A stretch of 64,000 nucleotides of DNA from Rariglobus sp041662485 (GTDB taxonomy: Bacteria; Verrucomicrobiota; Verrucomicrobiia; Opitutales; Opitutaceae). Each line of letters begins with the position of its first letter. Position 1 is the stretch's first letter. A model generated the notes under the pieces. That model saw only the letters and a list, made by a program, of their open reading frames with translations. It was not told where the DNA came from and did no database searches. The translations under genes and the position numbers were made by a program. Positions 37,875 to 46,459 of the stretch are shown here, piece by piece. Location: assembly GCA_041662485.1 (NCBI GenBank), contig JBAZSJ010000005.1, forward strand, positions 103,622-167,621. Reading direction: 5' to 3'.

Positions 37875-37940
37875 AGGTAGGGACGGACCGCTGGGCCGTC
37901 CGGTTTGAGTGCGTGGGGGCGAGCCTGCTCGCTCCCACGC
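37875..37940. repeat. Two adjacent hairpin repeats
   Basis: Positions 37875-37902 are identical to 6523-6550 in the MITE-like element (core GGACGGACCGCTGGGCC). A second hairpin with 14-bp arms lies at 37911-37940 (GCGTGGGGGCGAGC and GCTCGCTCCCACGC, one mismatch). Both follow the oxidoreductase stop and may end transcription. Confidence 0.7.
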
Positions 37941-37984
37941 CGGCGTTGACGCACCCCGCCCTCCGACCCCAAGGTCCTCTAGCC

Positions 37985-39001
37985 ATGCGCCAGACTACCC
38001 CGTCGGTCCGTCCCTCGTTCCTCAGGAGAAACGCCCCCGCGTTCACCTTCCTGCTGCTCGCGATCACCCTGTGCATCCCGCCGCAGGTCCGCGCCGCGAC
38101 CGCCGCCGAACGCACCTCGGTCAAGGTTCTCACCATCGGCAACAGCTTCGTGGACTACCCCGTCGCCCTCCTCCCCGACCTCGCCAAGGCCGGCGGCAAA
38201 ACCCTCGTCCTCGGCAAGGCCAACCTCGGCGGCTGCTCCCTCGAACGCCACGCCAAGCATCTCGCCCAGGCCGAGGCCAACGACCCCGCCGGACGCGTCT
38301 ACAAGGCCTTTGTAGATCCGAAAACCAAAGAGACCCGGGCCGTCACGCTGCCCGAAGCCCTGGCCGCCGACAAGTGGGAGATCGTCACCATCCAGCAGTG
38401 GAGCCAGCAAAGCTACAAACCCGAGACCTTCCACCCCTACGTGGACCAGCTCATCGCCGCCGTCCGCAAATACGCCCCGACCGCCGAGATCATCATCCAG
38501 GAAACCTGGGCCTACCGCGAAGATCACCCCTTCTTCCACAAAGACGACGGCTTCACCCAGAAGAAAATGCATGAAGGCCTCCGCGCGACCTACCACCAGC
38601 TCGCCGCCGACACCGGCTTCCGTGTCATGCCCACCGGCGACGCCATCGAGCTCGCCCGCCAGACCCCGCGCTGGACCTTTGTCGCCGACAAGAATTTCGA
38701 CTTCAAAAACCCTCCCGCCGGACAGGTCCCCAACGAACCCACCAGCCTGCATTCCGGCTGGGCCTGGAAGAAAAACAAGGCCGGCGAATCCAAGCTGACC
38801 CTCGACGCCATCCACCTTAGCAATGCGGGCAAATACCTCGCCGCCGCCGTCTGGTATCAGTTTATTTTCAACGCAGACAGCGTCCCCGCCGGCTTCGCGC
38901 CTCCCGGCATTTCCGCCGAAGACGCCGCCGATCTCCGCCAACACGCCAACGCCGCCATCCAAGCCGAACGCACCCGCGAAGCCGCGCCGGTCGCAAAGTA
39001 G
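37985..39001 (+). CDS. DUF4886 secreted SGNH-like protein
   Basis: A signal peptide (hydrophobic FTFLLLAITLCIPP, cleaved near VRAATA) indicates export. The mature protein starts with VKVLTIGNSFVDYPVALLP, where IGNSF replaces the GDSL motif of SGNH hydrolases, and ends with LDAIHLSNAGKYLAA, which places the catalytic-type Asp and His. IIIQETWAYREDHPFF lies between them. DUF4886 proteins are common beside polysaccharide-degradation genes, and an esterase role is plausible but unproven. The ATG at 37985 was chosen because it precedes the signal peptide directly. The TAG stop falls in an inverted repeat. Confidence 0.82.
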   Translation: MRQTTPSVRPSFLRRNAPAFTFLLLAITLCIPPQVRAATAAERTSVKVLTIGNSFVDYPVALLPDLAKAGGKTLVLGKANLGGCSLERHAKHLAQAEANDPAGRVYKAFVDPKTKETRAVTLPEALAADKWEIVTIQQWSQQSYKPETFHPYVDQLIAAVRKYAPTAEIIIQETWAYREDHPFFHKDDGFTQKKMHEGLRATYHQLAADTGFRVMPTGDAIELARQTPRWTFVADKNFDFKNPPAGQVPNEPTSLHSGWAWKKNKAGESKLTLDAIHLSNAGKYLAAAVWYQFIFNADSVPAGFAPPGISAEDAADLRQHANAAIQAERTREAAPVAK

Positions 39002-39073
39002 ACGCGGCATCTTGCCGCGTTGGTTTTAATCAAAACACAAGACCGCCGAAACGCGGCGAGACGCCGCGTCTAC
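38998..39073. repeat. GTAGACGCGGC inverted repeat bridging two stop codons
   Basis: The arms start GTAGACGCGGC (38998) and end GCCGCGTCTAC (39073). Each arm also contains an inner stem. The TAG stop of the DUF4886 gene and, on the other strand, the TAG stop of xseA both lie in the GTAG ends of the element. Confidence 0.75.
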
Positions 39074-40464
39074 TCCTCCGCCTTCACCGGCACCGTTCCA
39101 TCGGCGAACTCCGCCGCCAGCCGCTGTCCCTTCCGGACGGCGGCTTTTTTCTGCACCGGCTTCCCGTCCTCGTCGCGCATGATCACGAAACCGCGGTTGA
39201 GCACCGACGCCGGACTCGCCGCCTGCAACCGCTTCCACAACGACAGCAACCGCTGCGACTCCGACTCCACCCGCCGCTGCGGCGAACGTTCGCGCAACAG
39301 CGACCGCATCTCGCCCAGCCGCTGCCGCCGCGCCTGCACCGTTTTCCCCAGCGCCGACGCCAGCCGGTTGCTCAAATCATCCAGCCGCAAAAACCCGCGC
39401 TCGATCTGCGCCGATGGCGCCAGCAGCCGCAGCCGCGAGCGCGCATGATCCAACCGCTCGCCCGCCGTCTCCAGCGCCGCGCCGACATGGTGCTCCAAAT
39501 CCTCCGCCAGCCGTTCCGCCTTTTCCAAGGCCGCCACGAAACCGCTCGAAATCAATTCCGCCGCCGCGCTCGGCGTCTCCGCGCGCACATCCGCCGCAAA
39601 ATCGCACAGCGTAAAATCAATCTCGTGCCCCACCGCCGAAATAATCGGCACCCGGCACGCGGCAACGGCACGCACCAGCGGCTCCTCGTTAAACGCCCAT
39701 AAATCCTCCAGCGAACCGCCCCCGCGCCCCACCACCAATAAATCAAAAAATGCCTCCTCCCCTCCCGTAGCGGGGAGCGCCAGCGCCCCGACTCCGTCAT
39801 TGGACATTGGACATTGGACATTGGTCATTCCGCCGCCCGCGCCTTCCGCCTGCCTCTTGGCCAGCGAATCCGCATAGTTCACCATCGCCGCCAGTTCGGC
39901 GGCGGCCCCGTCGCCTTGCACCTTGGCCGGCAACACCACCACCCGTCCGCGCCAGCCGCGCCGGATCAAAATCCGCAGAAAATCCTGCACCGCCGCCCCC
40001 GTCGGAGACGTGATAAACCCCACCGTCCGCGGCATCTCGGGAATAGCCACCTTGTTCTCCGCCGCGAACAGCCCTTCGTCGGCCAGCTTGCGCTTCAACG
40101 CCTCGAACTCGCGCTGCAGCCGTCCCACGCCGTCCTCGATGATCACGCGCACGATCAGCTGGTAGTTGCCGCGCGCCTCGTAGACGGAAATTTCCCCGTA
40201 GACGACCACCTGCATCCCGTCGCGCAGCTTCACCGTCTGCTTCGACGCGTCGCCGCGAAACATCACCGCCGAAACCTGCGCCCCCGCGTCCTTCAGCGAA
40301 AAATAAAAATGCCCGCTCGCCTGCGCCCGCAGGTTGGAAACCTCGCCGCGCACCCAGCCCGGACGGATTTCCTTTTCCAGCACGGTTTTCACCCGACGCG
40401 TGAACTCCGTCACGCTTTCCGGGCGCGGCCCGCCGTCGAGTTCGATTTCCGTTTCCCTGCTCAT
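39070..40464 (-). CDS. xseA: Exodeoxyribonuclease VII large subunit
   Basis: XseA is the catalytic subunit of the single-strand-specific exonuclease VII. The N-terminal OB domain (GWVRGEVSNLRAQASGHFYF), the VGFITSPTGAAVQDFL segment, VVGRGGGSLEDLWAFNEE, and SAVGHEIDFTLCDFAADVRA are all present, followed by the coiled-coil C-terminal region. Compared with E. coli XseA, an extra segment separates NYADSLAKRQAE from FDLLVVGRGGG. It reads MTNVQCPMSNDGVGALALPA and is encoded by repeat DNA at 39767-39829. The start overlaps the stop of the upstream TVP38-type gene (ATGA). No xseB gene lies next to it. Confidence 0.94.
   Translation of the reverse strand: MSRETEIELDGGPRPESVTEFTRRVKTVLEKEIRPGWVRGEVSNLRAQASGHFYFSLKDAGAQVSAVMFRGDASKQTVKLRDGMQVVVYGEISVYEARGNYQLIVRVIIEDGVGRLQREFEALKRKLADEGLFAAENKVAIPEMPRTVGFITSPTGAAVQDFLRILIRRGWRGRVVVLPAKVQGDGAAAELAAMVNYADSLAKRQAEGAGGGMTNVQCPMSNDGVGALALPATGGEEAFFDLLVVGRGGGSLEDLWAFNEEPLVRAVAACRVPIISAVGHEIDFTLCDFAADVRAETPSAAAELISSGFVAALEKAERLAEDLEHHVGAALETAGERLDHARSRLRLLAPSAQIERGFLRLDDLSNRLASALGKTVQARRQRLGEMRSLLRERSPQRRVESESQRLLSLWKRLQAASPASVLNRGFVIMRDEDGKPVQKKAAVRKGQRLAAEFADGTVPVKAEE
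39767..39829. repeat. Two repeat families inserted in frame within xseA
   Basis: On the plus strand, a GTAGCGGGGAGCGCCAGCG hairpin (also at 30850) is followed by a tandem array of the 7-mer ATTGGAC (about 39797-39829). The block is in frame and adds roughly 21-25 codons to xseA without a stop. Exact borders are uncertain. Confidence 0.75.
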
Positions 40465-41150
40465 GATGCTTTCGCCTGCCGGCGCTGATAATACCGCCGG
40501 AGAAACTTAACCCCGACCGAGAAGGCCACGAACAGGCTCACCGCCAGAAACGCCATTTTCCCGCGCCCATGCACCAGCGCGTCGCCGAACAAAATGAACG
40601 CCACCGAATAAAGACTCACGATCGCCATCGAGACCGCCATGTAGAGCCCGAACGGGATCGCCGTCATTCCGAGCACAAAGTTTTGCAGCGCGTAAGGCGG
40701 TCCCGGCGTCACCCGCACCAGTACGAGCAGCCCCAGCCGGTCCTCCGCCGACACCTGCGGCAGCGTGTAGCCCATCCAGGCGAGCAGTTTCTCCACCCAG
40801 GGCCGCAGAGCGTAGCGCGCCAGCCAGTAGGAAAACGCCAGGTTCACCGCGATGCTGGCCAGCGCCAGCCCAACGACCGTCGGTGCGCCCAACTCGGCGC
40901 CAAACACCGGCAGCGCCGACAGGGTAAACGCCGTGAGCGGACACCCAAACGACGGCAGCACCGCCATCGCCGCGAAAAAAGTCGCCGGCCCGAGTCCGCG
41001 GATGAACTCCAGCCCCCGGTTGAACAATGCCTTCACATCGACGCCCTGCAACACCAGCAAGGCGACCCCGGCCAGCACCACGCCGACGACCGCCAGCTTG
41101 AACAGCAGCGCCGGACTCAAGCGGAAAGACCGTTTCTCGGGGGAAGACAT
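40461..41150 (-). CDS. TVP38/TMEM64-type (VTT domain) membrane protein
   Basis: The 229-residue protein has about six hydrophobic segments and the VTT/SNARE-associated pattern LVRVTPGPPYALQNFVLGM, which includes the conserved R-x-x-P-x-x-P-x-x-x-x-N core. An upstream re-entrant-like stretch (VLPSFGCPLTAFTLSALPVFG) is also typical. DedA/TVP38 relatives help lipid carrier recycling and membrane homeostasis; the role here is inferred. It is the first gene of a two-gene unit with xseA, overlapping by four bases. The interval 41151-41289 to the divergent glycosyltransferase shows no clear site. Confidence 0.85.
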   Translation of the reverse strand: MSSPEKRSFRLSPALLFKLAVVGVVLAGVALLVLQGVDVKALFNRGLEFIRGLGPATFFAAMAVLPSFGCPLTAFTLSALPVFGAELGAPTVVGLALASIAVNLAFSYWLARYALRPWVEKLLAWMGYTLPQVSAEDRLGLLVLVRVTPGPPYALQNFVLGMTAIPFGLYMAVSMAIVSLYSVAFILFGDALVHGRGKMAFLAVSLFVAFSVGVKFLRRYYQRRQAKAS

Positions 41151-41289
41151 GCCGACGACGATGCCCCGCCCCTCTCGCCACCGTCAAGAGCACTCGCCCC
41201 GGCCCCGTAAAGCCCCCGTCAAAACCTTGGCTGTCATCGGGAAAAGGCTTCCGTCCGCCCACGCCGCTCCTAACCTGCCCGAATCCGGC

Positions 41290-41979
41290 ATGAAGCTCTC
41301 CATCGTCATCCCCTGCTACAACGAGGTTAAAACCATCCGCAACATCGTGGACCGCGTTCGCAACGCCCCGGTGGCGGACAAGGAGATCATCATCGTGGAC
41401 GACTGCTCGCACGACGGCACCCGCGATTTGTTGCGCGCCGAAATCGCCCCGCTGGTGGACAAAATTCTCTTCCACGAGGTCAACCAGGGCAAAGGCGCCG
41501 CCCTGCGAACCGGTTTCGCCGCCACGACCGGCGACGTCGTCATCGTGCAGGACGCCGACCTCGAATACGACCCCAACGAATACCCGAAACTTCTCCAGCC
41601 GATCATCGATGGAAAGGCCGACGTGGTCTTCGGCTCGCGTTTCGCCGGCGGCGAGGCGCACCGCGTGGTCTACTTCTGGCACATGGTGGGCAACAAAGCC
41701 CTCACGCTCCTCTCCAACATGATGACCAACCTCAACGTCACCGACATGGAGACGTGCTACAAGGTCTTCAAAAGCGAAGTCCTCAAAAAAATCACCATCG
41801 AGGAAAACCGCTTCGGTTTCGAACCCGAGATAACAGCCAAGGTTTCCAAGCTCGACGTGGTCATCTACGAAGTCGGCATCAGCTACTACGGCCGCACCTA
41901 CAAAGAGGGCAAAAAAATCGGCTGGCGCGACGGCTTCCGCGCCCTCTACGCGATCATCAAGTATAACCTGTTCCGGTAA
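41290..41979 (+). CDS. Family 2 glycosyltransferase, polyprenyl-phosphate type
   Basis: The 229-residue protein is a soluble GT2 domain: MKLSIVIPCYNEVKTI, EIIIVDDCSHDGTRDLL, NQGKGAALRTGFAATTGD, and the metal site VQDADLEYDPNEYPKLL followed by VFGSRF. This arrangement is typical of dolichol- or undecaprenyl-phosphate hexose synthases of the DPM1 group that lack the C-terminal membrane helices. It would use a nucleotide sugar to load the lipid carrier on the cytoplasmic face. The ATG at 41290 starts exactly at the GT2 fold. It is the first gene of the GT-C cluster. Confidence 0.88.
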   Translation: MKLSIVIPCYNEVKTIRNIVDRVRNAPVADKEIIIVDDCSHDGTRDLLRAEIAPLVDKILFHEVNQGKGAALRTGFAATTGDVVIVQDADLEYDPNEYPKLLQPIIDGKADVVFGSRFAGGEAHRVVYFWHMVGNKALTLLSNMMTNLNVTDMETCYKVFKSEVLKKITIEENRFGFEPEITAKVSKLDVVIYEVGISYYGRTYKEGKKIGWRDGFRALYAIIKYNLFR

Positions 41980-42002
41980 TCAACCTCTCCAACCAGCGCC
42001 TC

Positions 42003-43058
42003 ATGAAAATACTGATCACCGGCATCTGCGGCTTTGCAGGCTCGGCGATCGCCCGCGCCCTTCTGGCCGGGCGTCCCGGACTTGAACTGACCGGCCTCGA
42101 CAATCTTTCCCGCGAAGGCAGCCACCACAACCTCGCCCCGCTGCGGGCCGCGGGCGTGCGCGTCCTCCACGGCGACCTTCGCTGCCCCTCCGACCTCGAT
42201 GCCCTGCCTCCCGTGGACGCGGTCATCGATTGCGCCGCCGAACCCAGCGTGCTCGCCGGCCTGGACTCGGGCAACGGCAGCCGCCGGCTCGTGGAGCATA
42301 ACCTGATCGGAACCCTTCACCTGCTCGAATACTGCAAGCGCCACCGTGCCGCACTGATCCTGATCAGCACCAGCCGCGTCTATTCGATCCCTCCGCTCTC
42401 CTCCCTGCCGCTCGTCGTCCGGCGCGGCGGATTCACGCCCGATTTGGAAAAACCGCTGCCGCCCGGCATGAGCACGGCCGGCGTGGCCGAAACCTTTTCC
42501 ACCGAGCCGCCCGTCTCGCTCTACGGGGCGACCAAGCGGGCATCGGAAACCATGGCCTTGGAATACGGGGATGCCTTCAACTTCCCCGTATGGATCAACC
42601 GCTGCGGCGTGCTTTCCGGAGCAGGCCAGTTCGGCCGGGCCGACCAGGGAATTTTCTCCTACTGGATTCGCGAATGGTCCGCCCGCCGCCCGCTGCGTTT
42701 CATCGGTTTCGGCGGCGAAGGCCATCAGGTGAGGGACTGCCTGCACCCCGCCGATCTCGCACCGTTGCTGCTGGCCCAGCTCGACACCCCGTCTGCGAAG
42801 GTCCCCCGCACCCTCAACATCGCCGGCGGCACCACCCAGTGCATGTCATTGCGCCAGCTCAGTGACTGGTGCCGGGAACGGCTCGGCCCCCATGAAGTCG
42901 CGGCCGATCCCAAAGACCGGCCCTACGACCTGCCTTGGGTGGTTCTCGATTCCGCCGCCGCCGAAAAAACATGGGGATGGCGTCCGCGCACCCCTCTCGT
43001 CTCCATTCTAGAAGAGATTGCGACCCACTCCCTCGCCCATCCAAACTGGCCCCGCTAA
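42003..43058 (+). CDS. NAD-dependent sugar epimerase/dehydratase
   Basis: This extended short-chain dehydrogenase has the Rossmann motif ITGICGFAGSAIARALLAG (6-24), the active-site serine in LILISTSRVYSIPP, and the catalytic YGATKRASE with Tyr and Lys. The stretch GAGQFGRADQGIFSYWI resembles CDP-paratose 2-epimerases and related nucleotide-sugar 2- or 4-epimerases. NAD cofactor and a nucleotide-sugar substrate are expected, but the sugar cannot be named. It likely provides a donor for the adjacent glycosyltransferases. It starts 23 bp after the GT2 gene and ends 7 bp before a methyltransferase gene. Confidence 0.88.
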   Translation: MKILITGICGFAGSAIARALLAGRPGLELTGLDNLSREGSHHNLAPLRAAGVRVLHGDLRCPSDLDALPPVDAVIDCAAEPSVLAGLDSGNGSRRLVEHNLIGTLHLLEYCKRHRAALILISTSRVYSIPPLSSLPLVVRRGGFTPDLEKPLPPGMSTAGVAETFSTEPPVSLYGATKRASETMALEYGDAFNFPVWINRCGVLSGAGQFGRADQGIFSYWIREWSARRPLRFIGFGGEGHQVRDCLHPADLAPLLLAQLDTPSAKVPRTLNIAGGTTQCMSLRQLSDWCRERLGPHEVAADPKDRPYDLPWVVLDSAAAEKTWGWRPRTPLVSILEEIATHSLAHPNWPR

Positions 43059-43065
43059 ACATCCC

Positions 43066-43740
43066 ATGGCTGAAACCGCCCAAGACCTTAAATCCATCTA
43101 CGCACGGCGTTTTGCGGCCACGGCAGCCTATCGCGCGAGCGTCTGGAGCATCCTGTCTCCCTATTTGTCCCGCTGGTTCCCCAAAACGAACCGGGTCGCG
43201 CTTGATCTGGGCTGCGGCTACGGCGAGTGGATCAACTCCCTGCAGACTCCGGAACGCCACGCCATGGATCTCAATGCGGATGCCCGCAGCCATCTCGCCC
43301 CCGGCGTGGTGTTTCACGAACAGGACTGCACCCAGGAATGGCCCATTCCCGCCGGATCACTTGATGTGGTCGTAACCAGTAATTTTTTCGAGCACCTGCC
43401 CAACAAGGACGCCCTCCGCGCCACCCTGCGCCAGGCCCTCCGCACCCTGCGCCCAGGCGGACGGCTCATCGCCATGGGGCCGAATATCCGCTATCTCCCC
43501 AGCCGTTACTGGGATTTTCTGGATCATCACGTGGCCCTCACGGAAGCGTCGCTTTCGGAAGCCCTGAGCCTGGAGGGTTTCACCATCGTGCGGGCCATCC
43601 CTCGCTTCCTGCCCTACACCATGGTGGGCGGCCCCCGATATCCCCTGCTGTTTCTTCGACTGTATCTGGCCCTGCCTTTCACATGGCTTCTGTTCGGGCG
43701 CCAATTTCTCGTCATCGCCGAAAAACCCGAATCCCGATGA
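43066..43740 (+). CDS. Class I SAM-dependent methyltransferase
   Basis: The 224-residue protein has a clear SAM-binding motif (RVALDLGCGYGEWINSL), the acidic strand-2 end at HAMDLNADARSHL, and the strand-4 motif VVTSNFFEHLPNKDALR followed by TLRPGGRLIAMGPNIRYLP. A hydrophobic C-terminal segment (LLFLRLYLALPFTWLLFGR) suggests membrane association. The start at 43066 is supported by MAETAQDLKSIYARRF preceding the fold. The stop overlaps the next start by four bases (ATGA). It probably methylates a sugar or a lipid-linked intermediate of the cluster (inference). Confidence 0.88.
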   Translation: MAETAQDLKSIYARRFAATAAYRASVWSILSPYLSRWFPKTNRVALDLGCGYGEWINSLQTPERHAMDLNADARSHLAPGVVFHEQDCTQEWPIPAGSLDVVVTSNFFEHLPNKDALRATLRQALRTLRPGGRLIAMGPNIRYLPSRYWDFLDHHVALTEASLSEALSLEGFTIVRAIPRFLPYTMVGGPRYPLLFLRLYLALPFTWLLFGRQFLVIAEKPESR

Positions 43741-44552
43741 TGAATCCCCCGGCAGACAACCGGCCGCTCGACCTGCTCTCGATCATCATTCCCGCGCGCG
43801 ACGAGGAGGGCTCCATCGCCGCAACCGTCGAACATCTCCACTTGGAACTGCGTCTGCACGCGGTGCCCCATGAGATCGTCGTGGTGGACGACGGATCGAG
43901 CGACGGCACCTGGAGCATCCTGACCGGCCTTCGCGCCAAAATCCCCGAACTTTCCCCGGTCCAAAACACCGGTCTGCACGGTTTTGGCCGGGCCGTCATC
44001 CACGGCCTCAACAACTCCAAGGGCGACGCCGTGGTCATCTTCATGGCCGACGCCTCCGACGACGCCCGCGACGTCGTCGCCTACTGGAAAAAACTCAACG
44101 AAGGCTGGGACTGCGTCTTTGGCAGCCGCTTCATCAAGGGCGGCGGCGTGATCGATTACCCGCGCTACAAGCTCCTTCTCAATCGCATCTTCAACACCTT
44201 CATCCGCGTCATCTTCAAGCTCTCGCTCAACGACACCACCAACGCGTTCAAGGCCTACCGGCGCACGGTGATCGACGGCGCACGCCCGCTCATCGCGCCG
44301 CATTTCAACCTCACCGTGGAGCTCCCGCTGAAGGCCATCGTGCGCGGCTTCACCTGGACGGTGGTGCCCATCACCTGGCGCAACCGCCGCGCCGGCGAGG
44401 CCAAGCTCAAGATCAACGAAATGGGCAGCCGCTATTTCTTCATCTGCATGTATGTATGGCTTGAAAAATACTTCAGCCGCGGCGACTACCGCAAACCATC
44501 CCCTTGCCAAGGCGACGCATCATCAGTCACCGCACCTGGTCCCAATGCCTGA
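43737..44552 (+). CDS. Family 2 glycosyltransferase, DPM1-like
   Basis: The 271-residue protein is a GT2 enzyme: LLSIIIPARDEEGSIAATV, EIVVVDDGSSDGTWSIL, the metal site IFMADASDDARDVVAYW, then VFGSRFIKGGGVIDYPRY and NDTTNAFKAYRRTVI. These are hallmarks of dolichyl-phosphate-mannose-synthase-like enzymes that load a sugar onto polyprenyl phosphate. No membrane helices are seen at the C-terminus. It starts in a 4-bp overlap with the methyltransferase gene. It is the second of three such enzymes in the cluster, but differs from the others in motif details, so its sugar is probably different. Confidence 0.88.
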   Translation: MMNPPADNRPLDLLSIIIPARDEEGSIAATVEHLHLELRLHAVPHEIVVVDDGSSDGTWSILTGLRAKIPELSPVQNTGLHGFGRAVIHGLNNSKGDAVVIFMADASDDARDVVAYWKKLNEGWDCVFGSRFIKGGGVIDYPRYKLLLNRIFNTFIRVIFKLSLNDTTNAFKAYRRTVIDGARPLIAPHFNLTVELPLKAIVRGFTWTVVPITWRNRRAGEAKLKINEMGSRYFFICMYVWLEKYFSRGDYRKPSPCQGDASSVTAPGPNA

Positions 44553-44561
44553 TCGGCGCCG

Positions 44562-46448
44562 ATGATCCCGTCCTCCGTGTATAGCTGGATGCTGCTCCCC
44601 CTCGTGGCGATCGCCGGATTTTTGGCGCCCGGCTACCTGTTGACCCGGCTGATTCCCAGCGCATCCGTCGCGCTGTCGTCGTTTCTGGGATCCATCCTGG
44701 TGCTGTTCTGGATTGTGCTGGGCAATCAACTGCTGGGGCTCCCCCTCGACCTCACCCACGTGGGCGGCGGCCTCGGCCTGGTTACGCTCGGCCTGGTTTT
44801 GGCCGCCCGCAAAAAGCCGGCTGCCACCGGAAAAACGCCCGGCGCGGGGCAGGAGCCGGCCTTGCGCCCGGATCACTTTCTCTATCTCGCCGCCGCCGTG
44901 CTGGGCCTTGCGAGCATCCTGGTGCGCGCCGCCATCGATCCTCTTTCCGGATACGACAATATCTTCCGATGGAACGGCCTGAGCCTGGAAATGCTCCGGA
45001 CGCAAAGCCTGTCCTATTATCCGGCCGTGAGCTCGGGCGCTTTCGCCCATTACGCATGGACCGATGGCATGGCCCCGCTCGTTTCCAGCCTGAATTTCTG
45101 GCTTTATTTGGGAACAGGCAGCACGGCCTCCGTGCTGACGATCGCCCGCCTCGCCTTGGAAGCGGGCCTTTTGTTTTTCGGCGTCTTCCAATTCGCGCGC
45201 GTGTTGTGGGGAAGCCGCGCGGCCGGATGGACGGCCATGGGCATGCTCGCAACCAGCTCCCTCGCGCTATGGTCCGTGGCCATGGGACAGGAAGCGGGGC
45301 TGACCGCGCTTACGCTGGTGGCCATGCTTTATTTTTTGCACGCCTACGCGCAGTCGCGCCGGATTTCCGACGTGGTCTGGGCGGGTGCGGCGGCGGCGGC
45401 GGGCGCGCTGAGCCGTGAATATGGATTGGCCTATATCATCATCGGAGCGCTCATTCTGTTGTCGCAGAAATCGCTGCGGCCGGGTGTCGCGTGGTTCCTG
45501 ATGGTGGCGGTCGCCCTCTCCGCGCCGTGGTATTTGCGCAACGCCTGGATGACCGGAAACCCCCTCTACAGCATGAATGTGCTCGGGCTTTTCCCGGTGA
45601 ACCCGGTTTACAGGGCTATCATGGAGGCGACATATAAAACCGGCCGTCTTTCCGCCCACCCCGAAGATTTGCACGATCTGGTTGTTTCAATGATCCTGTT
45701 TCTGGGGGCAGTCTTGATCGCCGCAACGGCGGGAGCCTACCGACTGCGCTTCAAAAGCGCTCCCTTGGTGTTCGCCGGAATAGTGGTTGCGCTGCTCTGG
45801 ATATGGGCGATCGGGCAGTCGGGCGCAGGATGGACCTACTCCATGCGCGTGCTCTCCCCTCTGATCGCGATCTCCGCGATCCTGTCCGGAAATCTCGCCC
45901 GCCTTTCTCTGCGCACCGGATTGCTCTGCGGCCTAGCCGCACTCGCATTGTCGGTCGATGCCGCCAGACGATCCTGGGCCTTTCCCAGCGCTTCTCTCAC
46001 GACGCCTTGGAGCCTGTCGTTTGATCCATGGGCCAAGGCACAGAAAACCTTGGACCGGGTCGAACTCCCGGAGTTATGGAGCATCTTGCGCCAGACCGCA
46101 GGGGATAAGGCCATCGTCGTGGACCACCCGGGAAACTTCATCAAGGTGCGGCGGGCTGGCGGGCTGGCGGTGCCTCTGTTCAGCCCCCGGGTGGACTGCA
46201 TGTTTGATCCGCACAAATCGTTCGCGGAAATCATCGCGGAGTTAAGAGTGCGCAACATCCGCTTTATCACCTTGGTCGAGCAAAGTCCGTTGAACGACGA
46301 ATTCAACCGTCACTGCCGTTTTTTCCAGGCGTTACGGCAGGATAAGTTCAAGGTCCTGACGGTGGGGAACCTCGTCTCGATCTATGACGTGGAAATGATC
46401 ACGGTGCTCTTGAAACAAACTCCCGCCGCCTCCGACCCTCTCCGCTGA
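44562..46448 (+). CDS. GT-C-like membrane glycosyltransferase, paralogue A1
   Basis: The 628-residue protein has about 12 hydrophobic segments and a C-terminal soluble part. The first large loop holds the acidic motif DPLSGYDNIFRWNGLSLEM and then YAWTDGMAPLVSSLNFWLY, as expected for GT-C transferases that use polyprenyl-phosphate sugars. The same pattern recurs in the protein at 48098-49933 (DPINGWDNSFRWDGL, YAWCDGIPPLVPLLNFWIY), so these two are close paralogues. No named family is recognised. The start is an ATG 9 bp after the GT2 stop. The acceptor and sugar are unknown. Confidence 0.75.
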   Translation: MIPSSVYSWMLLPLVAIAGFLAPGYLLTRLIPSASVALSSFLGSILVLFWIVLGNQLLGLPLDLTHVGGGLGLVTLGLVLAARKKPAATGKTPGAGQEPALRPDHFLYLAAAVLGLASILVRAAIDPLSGYDNIFRWNGLSLEMLRTQSLSYYPAVSSGAFAHYAWTDGMAPLVSSLNFWLYLGTGSTASVLTIARLALEAGLLFFGVFQFARVLWGSRAAGWTAMGMLATSSLALWSVAMGQEAGLTALTLVAMLYFLHAYAQSRRISDVVWAGAAAAAGALSREYGLAYIIIGALILLSQKSLRPGVAWFLMVAVALSAPWYLRNAWMTGNPLYSMNVLGLFPVNPVYRAIMEATYKTGRLSAHPEDLHDLVVSMILFLGAVLIAATAGAYRLRFKSAPLVFAGIVVALLWIWAIGQSGAGWTYSMRVLSPLIAISAILSGNLARLSLRTGLLCGLAALALSVDAARRSWAFPSASLTTPWSLSFDPWAKAQKTLDRVELPELWSILRQTAGDKAIVVDHPGNFIKVRRAGGLAVPLFSPRVDCMFDPHKSFAEIIAELRVRNIRFITLVEQSPLNDEFNRHCRFFQALRQDKFKVLTVGNLVSIYDVEMITVLLKQTPAASDPLR

Positions 46449-46459
46449 AACGGATATCC

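Noticed and set aside
39797..39829. ATTGGAC tandem array as a possible CRISPR or iteron
   Set aside because: The unit is only 7 bp, without spacers, and lies inside a reading frame.
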